35,384 nucleotides of DNA from Candidatus Omnitrophota bacterium (GCA_018062515.1 JAGOSC010000030.1:1-35384); one strand, 5' to 3'. Positions 7,753 to 16,729 are shown, numbered from the stretch's first letter. Made by a program: numbers and translations. The notes: generated from the sequence alone by a model not told the origin.

Positions 7753-9060
7753 TTATTTGTCGAGTGTGCCATATACATCCTGACCATCGAAAGAATCAAG
7801 TTTTACCCTTAAATATTGATTGGCTATATTACTACTACTTTTTACATGCACTCGAACAAAATTATCAGTTATTCCATGATAATATTCGCCTTTACAGCCT
7901 TCAAAAATGACATCATGCCGTGTGCCCACCATTGCCTGATAAAAAATGTTTTTCTTACGTAAACTTAATTCCCGAAGGACGCGGCTGCGATCCTGAATTT
8001 TAGCCGCTGGGACTGATTCATCCATATATTGGCTCTTAGCAAAATGGCGTTTTGAATAGCTGAAAATATGGAAATAATTTAACGGCAAATCACGGACCAA
8101 CTCTTCCGTCTTCATAAAATCTTGATCTGTTTCCGTGGGAAAACCGACGATTATGTCTGTCCCTATACATACTTTGTCGACAGTTTCCGATACCCTATGA
8201 ATAAACTCAGAAAATTCAGCAACGGAATATTTACGCTTCATGGCGGTAAGAACAGCGTCCGATCCGCTTTGTAATGGTACGTGCAGATACCGGCACAACT
8301 TTGATCTCGACGACATTTTCTTAATTAAATCGAAAGGTATGGTCGTAGGTTCAATCGAGGAAATCCGTATTCGTTCCAAGCCGTCCACTTGTTCCAGAGC
8401 ATTAATGACATCCATGAATGAATAGCTCTGAAAAGAGTATGTCCCGACATTAATTCCGGTGATCACCAATTCTTTATGTCCCGCCGAGACCAAAGCCTTT
8501 GCTTCCATTAAAATATCGTCAAAAATCCGCGATCTCGCCCGGCCGCGCGCGTAAGGAATTTCGCAAAATGTGCAAAAGAAATCACAACCATCCTGAATTT
8601 TAATGATCGCGCGTTTGTGATCTTGATCAAATCCGGCAAAAGGCACAGTAAAACTTTCCCGGGATATCGTCGGTGTGATGACAACGGGATGATCTACGGC
8701 TTTAAATTCCTCAACTATAGAAACAAGATCCATCTTGCGTCCATTCCCCACCACCCAGCGCACATTACTTAGCTCCGTTAACTTTTCCTTCTGGATCTGC
8801 GCCTGACAACCAACTAAAGCTATGTTAGCCTGCGGATTTAGACGGTTAATTTTTTTAACTAAATAACGTGTATCCGCATCTCCATTTTCTGTTACCGTGC
8901 AAGTATTAATGACCACAATGTCCGCTGGCTGATCAAAATCAACAATTGTATAACCGTCTTTTTCAAAAGTTTTTTCAATCACAGCAGTTTCGCTTTGATT
9001 CAATCGACAGCCTAATGTATGAAAAGAAACACGGGTGAGTTGTTTATTTGATGTGATCAT
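7753..9060 (-). CDS. mtaB: tRNA N6-threonylcarbamoyladenosine methylthiotransferase (MtaB-like)
   Basis: 435 residues with the three-part layout of methylthiotransferases. The N-terminal MTTase domain carries cysteines C18 (in LGCRLNQSE, the MtaB-type signature rather than MiaB GCQMN), C54 and C85 for one 4Fe-4S cluster. The radical-SAM domain has C159-x3-C163-x2-C166 for the other. A C-terminal TRAM-like region follows. MtaB converts t6A37 to ms2t6A37 in tRNAs reading ANN codons. The ATG at 9060 lies 17 bases inside the DUF423 gene, and no clear ribosome site is seen, so translation is probably coupled. It is the last gene of the trpD2-like/DUF423/mtaB operon. Confidence 0.92.
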   Translation of the reverse strand: MITSNKQLTRVSFHTLGCRLNQSETAVIEKTFEKDGYTIVDFDQPADIVVINTCTVTENGDADTRYLVKKINRLNPQANIALVGCQAQIQKEKLTELSNVRWVVGNGRKMDLVSIVEEFKAVDHPVVITPTISRESFTVPFAGFDQDHKRAIIKIQDGCDFFCTFCEIPYARGRARSRIFDDILMEAKALVSAGHKELVITGINVGTYSFQSYSFMDVINALEQVDGLERIRISSIEPTTIPFDLIKKMSSRSKLCRYLHVPLQSGSDAVLTAMKRKYSVAEFSEFIHRVSETVDKVCIGTDIIVGFPTETDQDFMKTEELVRDLPLNYFHIFSYSKRHFAKSQYMDESVPAAKIQDRSRVLRELSLRKKNIFYQAMVGTRHDVIFEGCKGEYYHGITDNFVRVHVKSSSNIANQYLRVKLDSFDGQDVYGTLDK

Positions 9061-9412
9061 AATGACTAAAAAATAGTAATGCCCAGCCGATCAAAAATGA
9101 CAAACCACCTAAAGGTGTAATCGGACCGAACCATTTGATTTGCGTGACGGATAAGGCATAAAGTGATCCGCTGAATAATATAATTCCTGCCGTAAAAAAT
9201 ATGCCGGCCAATTGTATTTTTGGATCACTGGATTGTGTGGTTAACCAAGCAACAATAAATAATCCCAAAGCATGAATAAATTGATATAAAACGCCCGTCG
9301 TAAAAACGTGCATTTGATAGTCCGTAAATTTACTTTTTAGCGCGTGCGCCCCAAAGGCTCCCAACGCGACGCTGAGAAACATAAAAAAACTGCCGAATTT
9401 AATCCACATCAT
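9044..9412 (-). CDS. DUF423 family small membrane protein
   Basis: 122 residues from ATG at 9412. The longer reading from 9475 would lie inside the upstream gene and adds a polar tail that the family lacks, while AAGGAAA sits at proper distance in front of 9412. The sequence has four hydrophobic segments and the family signature VALGAFGAHALK near residue 15, then YQFIHALGLF and SGSLYALSVT, with PLGGLSFLIGW near the end. DUF423 (YwdK/YgdD-like) proteins are inner-membrane proteins of unknown function. The gene starts three bases after the TrpD2-like stop codon and overlaps mtaB, so it is in the middle of a tight operon. Confidence 0.88.
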   Translation of the reverse strand: MMWIKFGSFFMFLSVALGAFGAHALKSKFTDYQMHVFTTGVLYQFIHALGLFIVAWLTTQSSDPKIQLAGIFFTAGIILFSGSLYALSVTQIKWFGPITPLGGLSFLIGWALLFFSHYDHIK

Positions 9413-9414
9413 CT

Positions 9415-10674
9415 CTAAATTTCCTTTTTCAAATTTGATTCGACCCATTCTATAGCCATTTTGAGGCCCGCACAAGTAACTTTTACCCGGGAATCAAAAA
9501 TATCATAACCGGTTCGACCTTCCGACTTAAATCGGCGAATCAATTCAATATTTTGATCCAAAGAAGGTGTATCCAAACGCTCTTCAATTTCAAAAGATTT
9601 CCCCAAATGTGCTTGGCTATCAAACATGAACTCATGTCGAAGATACGTACCATCCGTTTGTTTCACCGTGCAGAGTATCTTGGCATGACGCATCAAAGGA
9701 AATGCTGTAGTTCCTTCCATTCCATTTCGTACAATGATTGCCGCCGGATATTCAGCTCGTTCACAGAGGGTTAACATTTTCTCGCCATACGGTGGATGAA
9801 AAGCCGATGCAATTACGATTCGCGCCCGGCACGGATTTACAAATCGTTCCACCGTGGCCATAAATGGACGTTTAATAATTTGTCGACGGATATCTACCCA
9901 ACGGTCCATCGCCTTAGATAAATCTTTTTGATCCAAGTACCATCCAAAATCAGGAGTTAGTTTTGATAAATCTTGATTTGATTTTAGAAAAGATGCTTTT
10001 AAGCCCTGCGCTAAGTCATATAAATTATAAAAAAGTTTAGGACCACTATTACGCCCGACTAAAGAAATTACACGATAATTCAAAGTTTTTAAATAATCGG
10101 TGACCACCGGCGTGATCATATTGGAATGGTCTACTCCATCAAACGGATCAGCGACGGCGATGATCGAATTTCCATCCGGAACAGCCGATTTAAAGGAATC
10201 ATTAAACGTCTCTTCTATGCTCTGTAATAAGCCTTGATATTCATCCGCTGTTTCATATCGAACCCTTAATAAAGAAGCAACCAGGCCTCGTGCCCCATCA
10301 CCCTTTTCATCGGACATCAAAAACCGGCCTAATTCTAACGCTTGCTCATAAGATAATTCCTGTTTATCCAATAGTGATATGCATAACTGTTGAATTTTTT
10401 CCGGAGCATCTTTTGTCAATATTTTTGCTAATTGATCGGAATTTTCGAGGACCGGATTCTCAAAGGCCTCATTTAATCTTAGCTCGTCGGGAGTTAAGCC
10501 TTTCATGATCAGGCCGGCAAAAAAAGCACCCCTAATAGCGTCGGGAACAGTCCGGGATTTAATTTCTTTAATAATTTTTTCGATGAGATCTTTTTCCAAG
10601 GGTTTGCTTCCCTTTTTTCCGATACCAACGGTTTTGATCCCCTCTTGAATAGCTAATTTTTGTAAATTATTCAT
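9415..10674 (-). CDS. TrpD2-like protein (anthranilate phosphoribosyltransferase family, YbiB type)
   Basis: 419 residues. The N-terminal helical domain has AFFAGLIMKGLTPDEL near residue 50, as in glycosyltransferase family 3 enzymes. The central domain has ADPFDGVDHSNMITPVV in the place of the TrpD phosphate-binding loop, which lacks the canonical GTGGD. That pattern is typical of the TrpD2/YbiB branch, whose members bind nucleic acid rather than make tryptophan precursors. No trp genes are nearby; the operon partners are a DUF423 protein and a tRNA methylthiotransferase. So a tryptophan role is unlikely. ATG at 10674 is preceded by AAAGG. The promoter at 10710-10738 drives this operon. Family confidence is good, molecular role open. 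Confidence 0.75.
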   Translation of the reverse strand: MNNLQKLAIQEGIKTVGIGKKGSKPLEKDLIEKIIKEIKSRTVPDAIRGAFFAGLIMKGLTPDELRLNEAFENPVLENSDQLAKILTKDAPEKIQQLCISLLDKQELSYEQALELGRFLMSDEKGDGARGLVASLLRVRYETADEYQGLLQSIEETFNDSFKSAVPDGNSIIAVADPFDGVDHSNMITPVVTDYLKTLNYRVISLVGRNSGPKLFYNLYDLAQGLKASFLKSNQDLSKLTPDFGWYLDQKDLSKAMDRWVDIRRQIIKRPFMATVERFVNPCRARIVIASAFHPPYGEKMLTLCERAEYPAAIIVRNGMEGTTAFPLMRHAKILCTVKQTDGTYLRHEFMFDSQAHLGKSFEIEERLDTPSLDQNIELIRRFKSEGRTGYDIFDSRVKVTCAGLKMAIEWVESNLKKEI

Positions 10675-10709
10675 ATCTGCCTTTTAACTTTCACCATAAG
10701 ATGTTTTTC

Positions 10710-10738
10710 AGTATACTAACCTTAATTTTAAAAATCAA
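10710..10738 (-). promoter_or_regulatory. Predicted promoter of the trpD2-like/DUF423/mtaB operon
   Basis: TTGATT (10738-10733) and TATACT (10715-10710) are 17 bases apart on the minus strand. The predicted start is near 10703, about 29 bases before the start codon. Confidence 0.6.
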
Positions 10739-10791
10739 TGTGATCTTTTAACTTAGAGAAATTAAGCCCTAATGCCTGTGACATTAAAAAA

Positions 10792-10820
10792 TTGCCTAAT
10801 ACCCAAACTTCATTTATACT
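10792..10820 (+). promoter_or_regulatory. Predicted promoter of the small membrane protein/dusB operon
   Basis: TTGCCT (10792-10797), a 17-base spacer and TATACT (10815-10820) precede an AAGGAG ribosome site at 10833-10838. It is divergent from the promoter at 10710-10738. Confidence 0.6.
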
Positions 10821-10844
10821 TTAACATCTACTAAGGAGTTAATG

Positions 10845-11042
10845 ATGCCGCGCGGTCTGATTATCATGGGTTGCATTTTATGTTTATTTGCATGGTTTTT
10901 GCTTGGAGAGCAAAAGAGTTTTGGGGAAAAAATTAGGCTTATACTATTCGTCATAGCTGCCATTGTCCTCTATAGACTTTGTAGTGGTGATACAATTGGT
11001 AATATGTTGGACATTGTTCGAGATTTTTTATTCAGGAGATAA
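10845..11042 (+). CDS. Small hypothetical membrane protein, 65 aa
   Basis: Two adjacent ATGs (10842 and 10845) are possible starts. The second is preferred because AAGGAG is then six bases upstream. The protein has two hydrophobic segments, GLIIMGCILCLFAWFLL and RLILFVIAAIVLY, joined by a short charged loop, and ends in an RDFLFRR tail. I do not recognise the family. It ends five bases before dusB and shares its promoter, with the dusB ribosome site lying in its last codons, so it is a genuine translated leader gene of that operon. Function unknown. Confidence 0.7.
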   Translation: MPRGLIIMGCILCLFAWFLLGEQKSFGEKIRLILFVIAAIVLYRLCSGDTIGNMLDIVRDFLFRR

Positions 11043-11047
11043 GATAA

Positions 11048-12034
11048 GTGAAAATAGGTCATATCGACATTAATAAACCCGTCATGTTAGCCCCCATGGA
11101 AGATGTTACCGACATGGCCTTTCGACGTATTTGTCGAAAAATGGGTGCAGATATTGTTTACACAGAATTTACGAGCTCTGAAGCAATCGTACGAAATATT
11201 CCAAGAGCCATGGATAAAATCGAAGTATGCGAAGAAGAACGTCCCGTTGCGATTCAAATTTTTGGTGGTGTTGAGGAATGTATGACCGATGCGGCGCGTA
11301 TGGCGGAAAGTTTAGGCCCTGATTTCATTGATATTAATTGCGGCTGTTGGGTCAAAAATCATGTGGCACGAGGACAAGGCGCAGCCTTACTGAAAGATCT
11401 TCCGCATTTTGAAAAAATCGTCCGCTCGACCGTCCAGGGAACAGATTTGCCCGTCACTGTCAAAACGCGTTTAGGTTGGGACGAAAACAGTATTGTTATT
11501 CTCGACGTAGCACGAATGGTCGAAGATTCCGGCGCCAAGGCTTTAACAGTTCATTGCCGTACACGAAGCCAGGCTCATAATAAGGCTCCTGCGGATTGGA
11601 CATGGTTAGAGAAAATAAAAAAAGTCGTTTCTATTCCTGTTTTTGGAAATGGAGACGTGGCCTCTGCCGAAGACGCCAAACGTATGCTGGAAACCGGATG
11701 TGATGGTGTCATGATCGGACGCGCTGCCATCGGAAATCCATGGTTATTTAAACAAGCCCGGCATTATATTGACACTGGCCGTCAACTTCCTCCTCCCACG
11801 CTCAAAGAAAGAATTGATCTGTGTTTAGAACATTTAGAACTGTCGGTTGAAACAAAAGGCACGCGAGGCGGACTCATCCCTTTTCGAAAATTTTATGCCG
11901 GTTACTTTAAAGGCATACCGAATATTTCAAAATTACGCAATGAAGTCATGATATTGAATGAATTTGACCAGATTAAAGAGTGTCTTTACCAATTTTTGGA
12001 AAATTCTCCCTCCTTAGAATACAGTTATGAATAA
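11048..12034 (+). CDS. dusB: tRNA-dihydrouridine synthase (DusB-like)
   Basis: 328 residues, starting at GTG with an AGGAG ribosome site 9 bases upstream; no ATG is well placed. It shows the FMN-binding TIM barrel of Dus enzymes: MLAPMEDVTDMAFRRICR at the N-terminus, IDINCGCWVKN with the catalytic cysteine C100, VKTRLGWDE, an HCRTR block and GNGDVASAEDA, then GCDGVMIGRAAIGNPW. A helical C-terminal domain follows. It reduces specific uridines of tRNA to dihydrouridine using NADPH and FMN. The residue after the catalytic cysteine is Trp where most family members have Pro. Which Dus subfamily it belongs to is judged by overall pattern; DusB is the best fit. Confidence 0.88.
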   Translation: MKIGHIDINKPVMLAPMEDVTDMAFRRICRKMGADIVYTEFTSSEAIVRNIPRAMDKIEVCEEERPVAIQIFGGVEECMTDAARMAESLGPDFIDINCGCWVKNHVARGQGAALLKDLPHFEKIVRSTVQGTDLPVTVKTRLGWDENSIVILDVARMVEDSGAKALTVHCRTRSQAHNKAPADWTWLEKIKKVVSIPVFGNGDVASAEDAKRMLETGCDGVMIGRAAIGNPWLFKQARHYIDTGRQLPPPTLKERIDLCLEHLELSVETKGTRGGLIPFRKFYAGYFKGIPNISKLRNEVMILNEFDQIKECLYQFLENSPSLEYSYE

Positions 12035-12040
12035 TTTTAG

Positions 12041-12068
12041 TTGAATTTCAATAATGAATTGCTAAAAT
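12041..12068 (+). promoter_or_regulatory. Possible promoter for the disulfide reductase/ABC operon
   Basis: TTGAAT (12041-12046) and TAAAAT (12063-12068) are 16 bases apart in the 86-base gap after dusB. Both boxes are imperfect. Confidence 0.35.
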
Positions 12069-12120
12069 AACGTCAATTCCACATAACAAATATTAAATCA
12101 TTTCAATCAATTCTTATTAC

Positions 12121-13515
12121 ATGAAAAATTACGATGTTATTGTGATTGGCTCCGGCGGTGGATCAAAAATTACGTCGCCCGCTGCCCGTCTTGGTTTGAA
12201 AGTAGCCGTCATTGAAAAGGATCAGCTCGGCGGTACGTGTCTTAATCGGGGCTGCATCCCTTCCAAAATGTTAATTCATCCCGCCGATATCGCTCAAGAA
12301 ATTCGCGAAGCGAATAAATTTGATATTAAAAATAATCCGAATTTCACCGTTGATTTTACGCGACTAATCCAAAGGATTTCTAAAACCGTTGATCAAGATT
12401 CTTTAAGCATCATGAATGGATATAAGCAAAATCCAAACATAAGTTATTATCGAGGAACAGCGACTTTTGTATCGAATAAAGTTATAAAGGTCGGACAAGA
12501 AACATTAACCGCCGATAAAATATTTATTGGTGTCGGCGCTCGCCCCACCATTCCAGACATTGATGGACTTATCGGAACTCCTTTTATGACGAGTACCGAA
12601 GCCTTGCGCTCTACTTCTTTACCAAAAAAGCTAGTGGTGATCGGCGCTGGTTATATCGGCGTTGAACTTGGCCACGCTTATGGAGCTTTGGGCAGTGAAG
12701 TTCACTTTTTAGTACGATCATACTTTCTTCGGGCAGAAGATTTTGAGGTAGCCAATGAATTCACGCGTGTCTTCTCAACAAAATATCCATGTCACTTTAA
12801 GGCCGTTCCTAAAAAAATAAATTACAATAACGGCCAATTTAGAATTAGCTTTACCCAGGATGATCAAACCAAAACAATTATGGCCGATGCTTTGTTAGTT
12901 GCCGTCGGTATCACACCTAACAATGATACATTAGAACTACAAAACACCGATATTCAGCTCACCAATAATGGATTTATTCGCGTCGATGATCACTTGCAAA
13001 CAACCGTTAAAGGTGTTTATGCGATGGGCGACTGTGTTGGAAATTATTTCTTCCGTCACAGCGTTAATTTTGAAGGTGAATATTTATTTGAATCCATTTT
13101 TAACAATCCACATAATCAACCGATTCATTATCCACCCATCCCCCATGCTATTTTTTCCAATCCGCAAGTAGCGGGCGTCGGTAAGACAGAAGATGAACTA
13201 AAGGCCAATGGTGTTGATTACGTCGTCGGGAAAAATCCATATGCAAAAAGCGCTATGGGCATGGCCCTTCTCTCGGATCATGGTTTCTGTAAAATCCTTT
13301 TCTGCGCGCAGACAAAAAAAATCTTGGGCGCCCACATCGTTGGACCAGAAGCTTCAAATATGATTCATCTCTTAATTGCGTTTATGTGCAAGGATGGCAC
13401 CTTAGACGATTTATTAAATATGGTTTATATTCATCCAGCCTTACCGGAAATTGTCCGCAACGCGGCGCGTAACGCCAAAGTAGAGTTTTCTAAACAGCTT
13501 ATTCAGGCAGGTTAG
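12121..13515 (+). CDS. FAD-dependent pyridine nucleotide-disulfide oxidoreductase (mycothione/glutathione reductase-like)
   Basis: 464 residues. The FAD-binding GSGGGS motif is at residues 10-15, the redox-active pair in GGTCLNRGCIPSKM near residue 40-45, the NAD(P)H-binding GAGYIGVELG near 175, the second FAD motif VYAMGDCVGN near 300 and the C-terminal active-site block IHPALPEIV with the His-Glu pair. It therefore has the full catalytic set of dihydrolipoamide dehydrogenase, glutathione reductase and mycothione reductase. The N-terminal style (IPSKMLIHPADIA) and the SxFLRAEDFEVANEFTRVF region recall mycothione reductases. Since glutathione synthesis genes follow two kilobases on, a low-molecular-weight disulfide is a reasonable substrate, but this is inference. 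No 2-oxoacid dehydrogenase genes are near. No clear ribosome site. Confidence 0.8.
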   Translation: MKNYDVIVIGSGGGSKITSPAARLGLKVAVIEKDQLGGTCLNRGCIPSKMLIHPADIAQEIREANKFDIKNNPNFTVDFTRLIQRISKTVDQDSLSIMNGYKQNPNISYYRGTATFVSNKVIKVGQETLTADKIFIGVGARPTIPDIDGLIGTPFMTSTEALRSTSLPKKLVVIGAGYIGVELGHAYGALGSEVHFLVRSYFLRAEDFEVANEFTRVFSTKYPCHFKAVPKKINYNNGQFRISFTQDDQTKTIMADALLVAVGITPNNDTLELQNTDIQLTNNGFIRVDDHLQTTVKGVYAMGDCVGNYFFRHSVNFEGEYLFESIFNNPHNQPIHYPPIPHAIFSNPQVAGVGKTEDELKANGVDYVVGKNPYAKSAMGMALLSDHGFCKILFCAQTKKILGAHIVGPEASNMIHLLIAFMCKDGTLDDLLNMVYIHPALPEIVRNAARNAKVEFSKQLIQAG

Positions 13516-13520
13516 AAACG

Positions 13521-14249
13521 ATGCGTGACTCAAAAAACGCGATTCTAATTAAAAAATTATCAAAAAGTTACGACAAACTTCAAGCCCTTCACAATGTTTC
13601 CTTCGACGTCAAACGCGGAGATTTCTTCGGATTTTTAGGCCCTAACGGCGCCGGAAAAACCACCACCATCAATGTATTAACTGGCCTGTCTAATTTTCAA
13701 AGCGGTGAAGTAAAAATCTTCGGTTACGACACGACGCGCGATTATATTCAGGCCCGTCGGCTGATTGGATTATGCGCTCAAGAATTTAATTTTGACCCTT
13801 TCTTATCGATCCATTCCCTTCTCGTATTTCAAGCCGGGTATTTTGGCATTCTTCCACCGAAGGCATCCAGACGGGCGGATGAATTATTGAAACGTTTCGC
13901 TTTATACGACAAACGGCAAGTCAAACATCGGGCATTATCAAGCGGAATGAAAAAACGTCTGCTTCTCTGCCGAGCTTTGATTCATGAACCGGAAATCATT
14001 ATTCTCGACGAGCCCACAGCGGGATGCGATCTTGAATTAAAATTTCAAATATGGGATTATTTAAAGCAGCTTAATAATGAAGGCAAAACGGTTTTTTTAA
14101 GTACACATGACATGGAAGAAGCTGAACAGCTTTGTAAAACCATTGGATTCATCAATCACGGACAAATGGTACGCATCGGTGAGAAAAAAGAAATTCTACA
14201 AGATAAATCTCTTCAGGATGTTTTTATGGAAGTAACGGGGTTAGAATGA
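13521..14249 (+). CDS. ABC transporter ATP-binding protein (YadG/NodI-like)
   Basis: 242 residues with all ABC ATPase motifs: Walker A GPNGAGKTT (40-48), Q-loop Q87, signature LSSGM (139-143), Walker B IIILDEP (159-165) and H-loop H196. The sequence between Q-loop and signature (AQEFNFDPFLSIHSLL, AGYFGI) closely follows the E. coli YadG group of ABC-2 exporters. It would power the permease encoded immediately after, whose start overlaps this stop by four bases (ATGA). The transported substrate is unknown; related systems export lipids, polysaccharides or drugs. It starts six bases after the disulfide reductase gene, so the three genes form one unit. Confidence 0.92.
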   Translation: MRDSKNAILIKKLSKSYDKLQALHNVSFDVKRGDFFGFLGPNGAGKTTTINVLTGLSNFQSGEVKIFGYDTTRDYIQARRLIGLCAQEFNFDPFLSIHSLLVFQAGYFGILPPKASRRADELLKRFALYDKRQVKHRALSSGMKKRLLLCRALIHEPEIIILDEPTAGCDLELKFQIWDYLKQLNNEGKTVFLSTHDMEEAEQLCKTIGFINHGQMVRIGEKKEILQDKSLQDVFMEVTGLE

Positions 14250-15016
14250 TCACCAACCCGATTGGAACAGCCTCATTAGCCAAACGGGAAATCTACCGAT
14301 TCCTATCCGTTTCGACGCAAACCATATTCCCGCCGATTCTTACTTCCACCTTATTTATGTTTATTTTTGGCGTTGCTATCGGAAACCGCATCGACTTCCC
14401 CTCGACAGGCCTCACCTATTTTAATTTTATTGTGCCGGGCTTAATGACTATGCATTTGATTTCAACATCGTATGAAAATACATCTTTTTCTTTGTTTCTT
14501 GGCCGCTGGCATAATCATATTCAAGAAATTCTTCTCTCACCATTATCCTATTTTGAAATGGTTTTAGGCTTACTCGCCGGGGGAGTGATGCGCGGAGTCG
14601 TTGTTTGCACAGGAATTTATCTTGTATCTCTTATGTTCGGAAATACACCAGCTCTTCATCCGATCGTTCTTCTCTACTTTATGCTTATGATTTCGGTGAT
14701 TTTTTCCTGCGTGGGCATGATCGCTGCTCTATGGGCGGAAGATTTCAATATGCTGAATATGTGGAATATATATTTAATTTTACCGTTTGTATTATTAGGC
14801 GGGGTCTTCCATCCGATTCATCTTTTACCCAACATCGTTCAGGAAATATCTAAATTTAATCCCATGTTTTATCTTATTCAGGGAATTCGGTATAGTGTGA
14901 CAGGTGTATCTGATATTTCCATGGTGATCAGCGCGATTATTTCCCTCGTCATGGCTTCATTCTTTTTCTTCTTCACCGTCTATCTTTTCAAAATCGGATA
15001 CAAATTACGGACTTAA
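14246..15016 (+). CDS. ABC-2 type permease (YadH/NodJ-like)
   Basis: 256 residues, the same length as E. coli YadH. Six hydrophobic segments are visible, the first near residues 25-45. The family block YFNFIVPGLMTM is near 60 and the C-terminal half holds LPFVLLGGVFHPIHLLP, the conserved loop of ABC-2 permeases. It forms the membrane part of the exporter with the preceding ATPase. Its last 12 bases overlap the 3' end of the convergent bolA gene. Substrate not predictable. Confidence 0.9.
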   Translation: MITNPIGTASLAKREIYRFLSVSTQTIFPPILTSTLFMFIFGVAIGNRIDFPSTGLTYFNFIVPGLMTMHLISTSYENTSFSLFLGRWHNHIQEILLSPLSYFEMVLGLLAGGVMRGVVVCTGIYLVSLMFGNTPALHPIVLLYFMLMISVIFSCVGMIAALWAEDFNMLNMWNIYLILPFVLLGGVFHPIHLLPNIVQEISKFNPMFYLIQGIRYSVTGVSDISMVISAIISLVMASFFFFFTVYLFKIGYKLRT

Positions 15017-15283
15017 TTTTTTATACTCGCTCGATGTGTATACCTTTATTCCCAACGCGTGTATTTTTTCTTTAATCGGTTTCAATGCTTGGTATATCAT
15101 TCGATGCCGTTCAACAGCAGATTTATGCATAAAATCATCACTCACCAAAAGAAGATAATAATGCCCTCCACCCGATTCGCGCGCGCCGGCATGCCCCTTA
15201 TGCTGATCTGATTGGTCAATAACTTCACCATGCTCGACGGAAATGGATTTTTTTAGTAAAGCAAGTATTTGATCGCTTATCAT
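15005..15283 (-). CDS. bolA: BolA family protein
   Basis: 92 residues, the usual BolA length. The fold signature is HAGARESGGGHYYLLLVSDDF near residues 30-50, followed by the helix ERHRMIYQAL with the conserved histidine, and IHALGIKVYTSSEYKKL at the end. BolA proteins bind a 2Fe-2S cluster together with CGFS monothiol glutaredoxins and act in iron sensing and Fe-S transfer. A glutaredoxin of that kind is encoded at 18224-18535. AAAGGA precedes the ATG. This gene is divergent from gshA and differs clearly from the second BolA at 17947-18207. Confidence 0.93.
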   Translation of the reverse strand: MISDQILALLKKSISVEHGEVIDQSDQHKGHAGARESGGGHYYLLLVSDDFMHKSAVERHRMIYQALKPIKEKIHALGIKVYTSSEYKKLSP

Positions 15284-15359
15284 TTTTAAATTCCTTTATT
15301 AATAGCTTTAGTGTAACATATTGCTTAACGATTTTTTTATTTATCCTGACAGTTTCTTA

Positions 15360-15388
15360 TAGACAAACTAAAGTTATTACGGCATAAT
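15360..15388 (+). promoter_or_regulatory. Predicted promoter of the gshA operon
   Basis: TAGACA (15360-15365, 5/6) and CATAAT (15383-15388, 5/6) are 17 bases apart. The predicted start near 15395 lies about 26 bases before the gshA ATG. Confidence 0.55.
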
Positions 15389-15420
15389 ACCGCCTTTTAC
15401 GTGTATGAAAATATAATCCT

Positions 15421-16710
15421 ATGAACCAAATACATACCAGTCACGCCATCTCTCCCAATATGTCATCATTGATGAACCGGATTAAATCCACACCGGAGAA
15501 AATCCATCAGTGGCTGGCCGCTTATGAAGGCTCAAAAGAATTACCTATTTATTCGTCCGTCGATATTCGTGAAGCGGGATTTAAAATGGCTGTCGTAGAC
15601 ACCAATATTTTTCCGGCTGGTTTCAATAACCTATGCGAACATGGACTGGAAGATGCGGTTAAATGTCTTAAAAAAGCCATTTTAAAACGCGTTCCTGGCT
15701 GTCAAAATATCCTCATTGTCGCCGAAGAGCATACTAGGAACACCTGGTACTTAGAAAATATCCGCATATTACAAGAGATTATTGAAAAGGCCGGGTTCAA
15801 TGTCAAGATCGCGACATTTTTACAAATTCAACCCGATTTTTGCGACAAGACCCGCTTTGTTGAATTAGAAACAGCTATGGGCCTTCCCGTCCGCATTCAT
15901 TGTTTCAAAAAAGTTCTGGAAGATTTAAAAGATGGACGAGAAAAGTTCTCTTTAATCATTCTAAATAATGATTTAACAACAGGTATTCCCGATATTCTTA
16001 AACAGACGGCTGTCCCTATTTATCCCTCCATCGAAGCCGGATGGCATTCACGATTAAAATCACATCATTTCGGCCACACGGCTGACTTAATGAAGGAATT
16101 TGCTTCGCTGATCGACGTCGATCCATGGTTATTATCTTGTCAGTTTCGCGTCGTCAATGATATGAATATCAATGAAGAAAAAGATCAGAAAGTTTTAGCC
16201 GACGCTGCCTCGGATTTGTTTCGTACGATTGCTTTAAAATATAAAGAACATAATATTACCGGGAAGCCTTATATCGTTCTTAAAAGCGACTCGGGAACAT
16301 ACGGCATGGGTGTGGTTGCTATTGAAAGCCCCGATGATATTCTTCAATTCAATCGTAAAAAAAGGAATTCCTTGACGGTGGGAAAAAATTCGCAGCCGAT
16401 CAATCGTTTTTTGCTTCAGGAAGGTGTGCCTACGATTTATAATGTGGCTGATCAGGTCAGTGAAGTCGTCATTTATCAAATTGAAAACAATTTAATCGGC
16501 GGGTTTTATCGCATGAATGACTCTAAGGGTGAACGTGATAATCTTAATTCTAAAGGAATGACGTTTCAAAAAATTTGTCCTCACTTGGAAAAATATGGGG
16601 ACGCCCTGATTGATCCAAGCATTAATATGTTTGATGTTTACCGAATCTTAGCTCGTATTGCCGCGATCGCCACCCACCGGGAAATTATCCAGTTAAAAAA
16701 TAACGCCTAA
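15421..16710 (+). CDS. gshA: Glutamate-cysteine ligase, GshA PF08886/TIGR02049 type
   Basis: 429 residues, matching the family seen in betaproteobacteria and Acidithiobacillus, not the E. coli type. Family features are the N-terminal YSSVDIREAGFKMAVVDTN with DTNIFPAGFNNL, the IVAEEHTRNTWYLENI block near residue 100, and KPYIVLKSDSGTYGMGV near 285, the ATP-binding part. It joins glutamate and cysteine with ATP to make gamma-glutamylcysteine, the first step of glutathione synthesis. It is the first of five closely spaced genes ending with a CGFS glutaredoxin. No strong ribosome site precedes the ATG at 15421; the start fits the family well. Confidence 0.9.
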   Translation: MNQIHTSHAISPNMSSLMNRIKSTPEKIHQWLAAYEGSKELPIYSSVDIREAGFKMAVVDTNIFPAGFNNLCEHGLEDAVKCLKKAILKRVPGCQNILIVAEEHTRNTWYLENIRILQEIIEKAGFNVKIATFLQIQPDFCDKTRFVELETAMGLPVRIHCFKKVLEDLKDGREKFSLIILNNDLTTGIPDILKQTAVPIYPSIEAGWHSRLKSHHFGHTADLMKEFASLIDVDPWLLSCQFRVVNDMNINEEKDQKVLADAASDLFRTIALKYKEHNITGKPYIVLKSDSGTYGMGVVAIESPDDILQFNRKKRNSLTVGKNSQPINRFLLQEGVPTIYNVADQVSEVVIYQIENNLIGGFYRMNDSKGERDNLNSKGMTFQKICPHLEKYGDALIDPSINMFDVYRILARIAAIATHREIIQLKNNA

Positions 16711-16729
16711 TTATGATCTGAGGATTAGA

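Noticed and set aside
9413..9475. Longer N-terminus for the DUF423 protein
   Set aside because: It lies inside the TrpD2-like gene and gives a polar extension unlike the family; ATG 9412 has a ribosome site.
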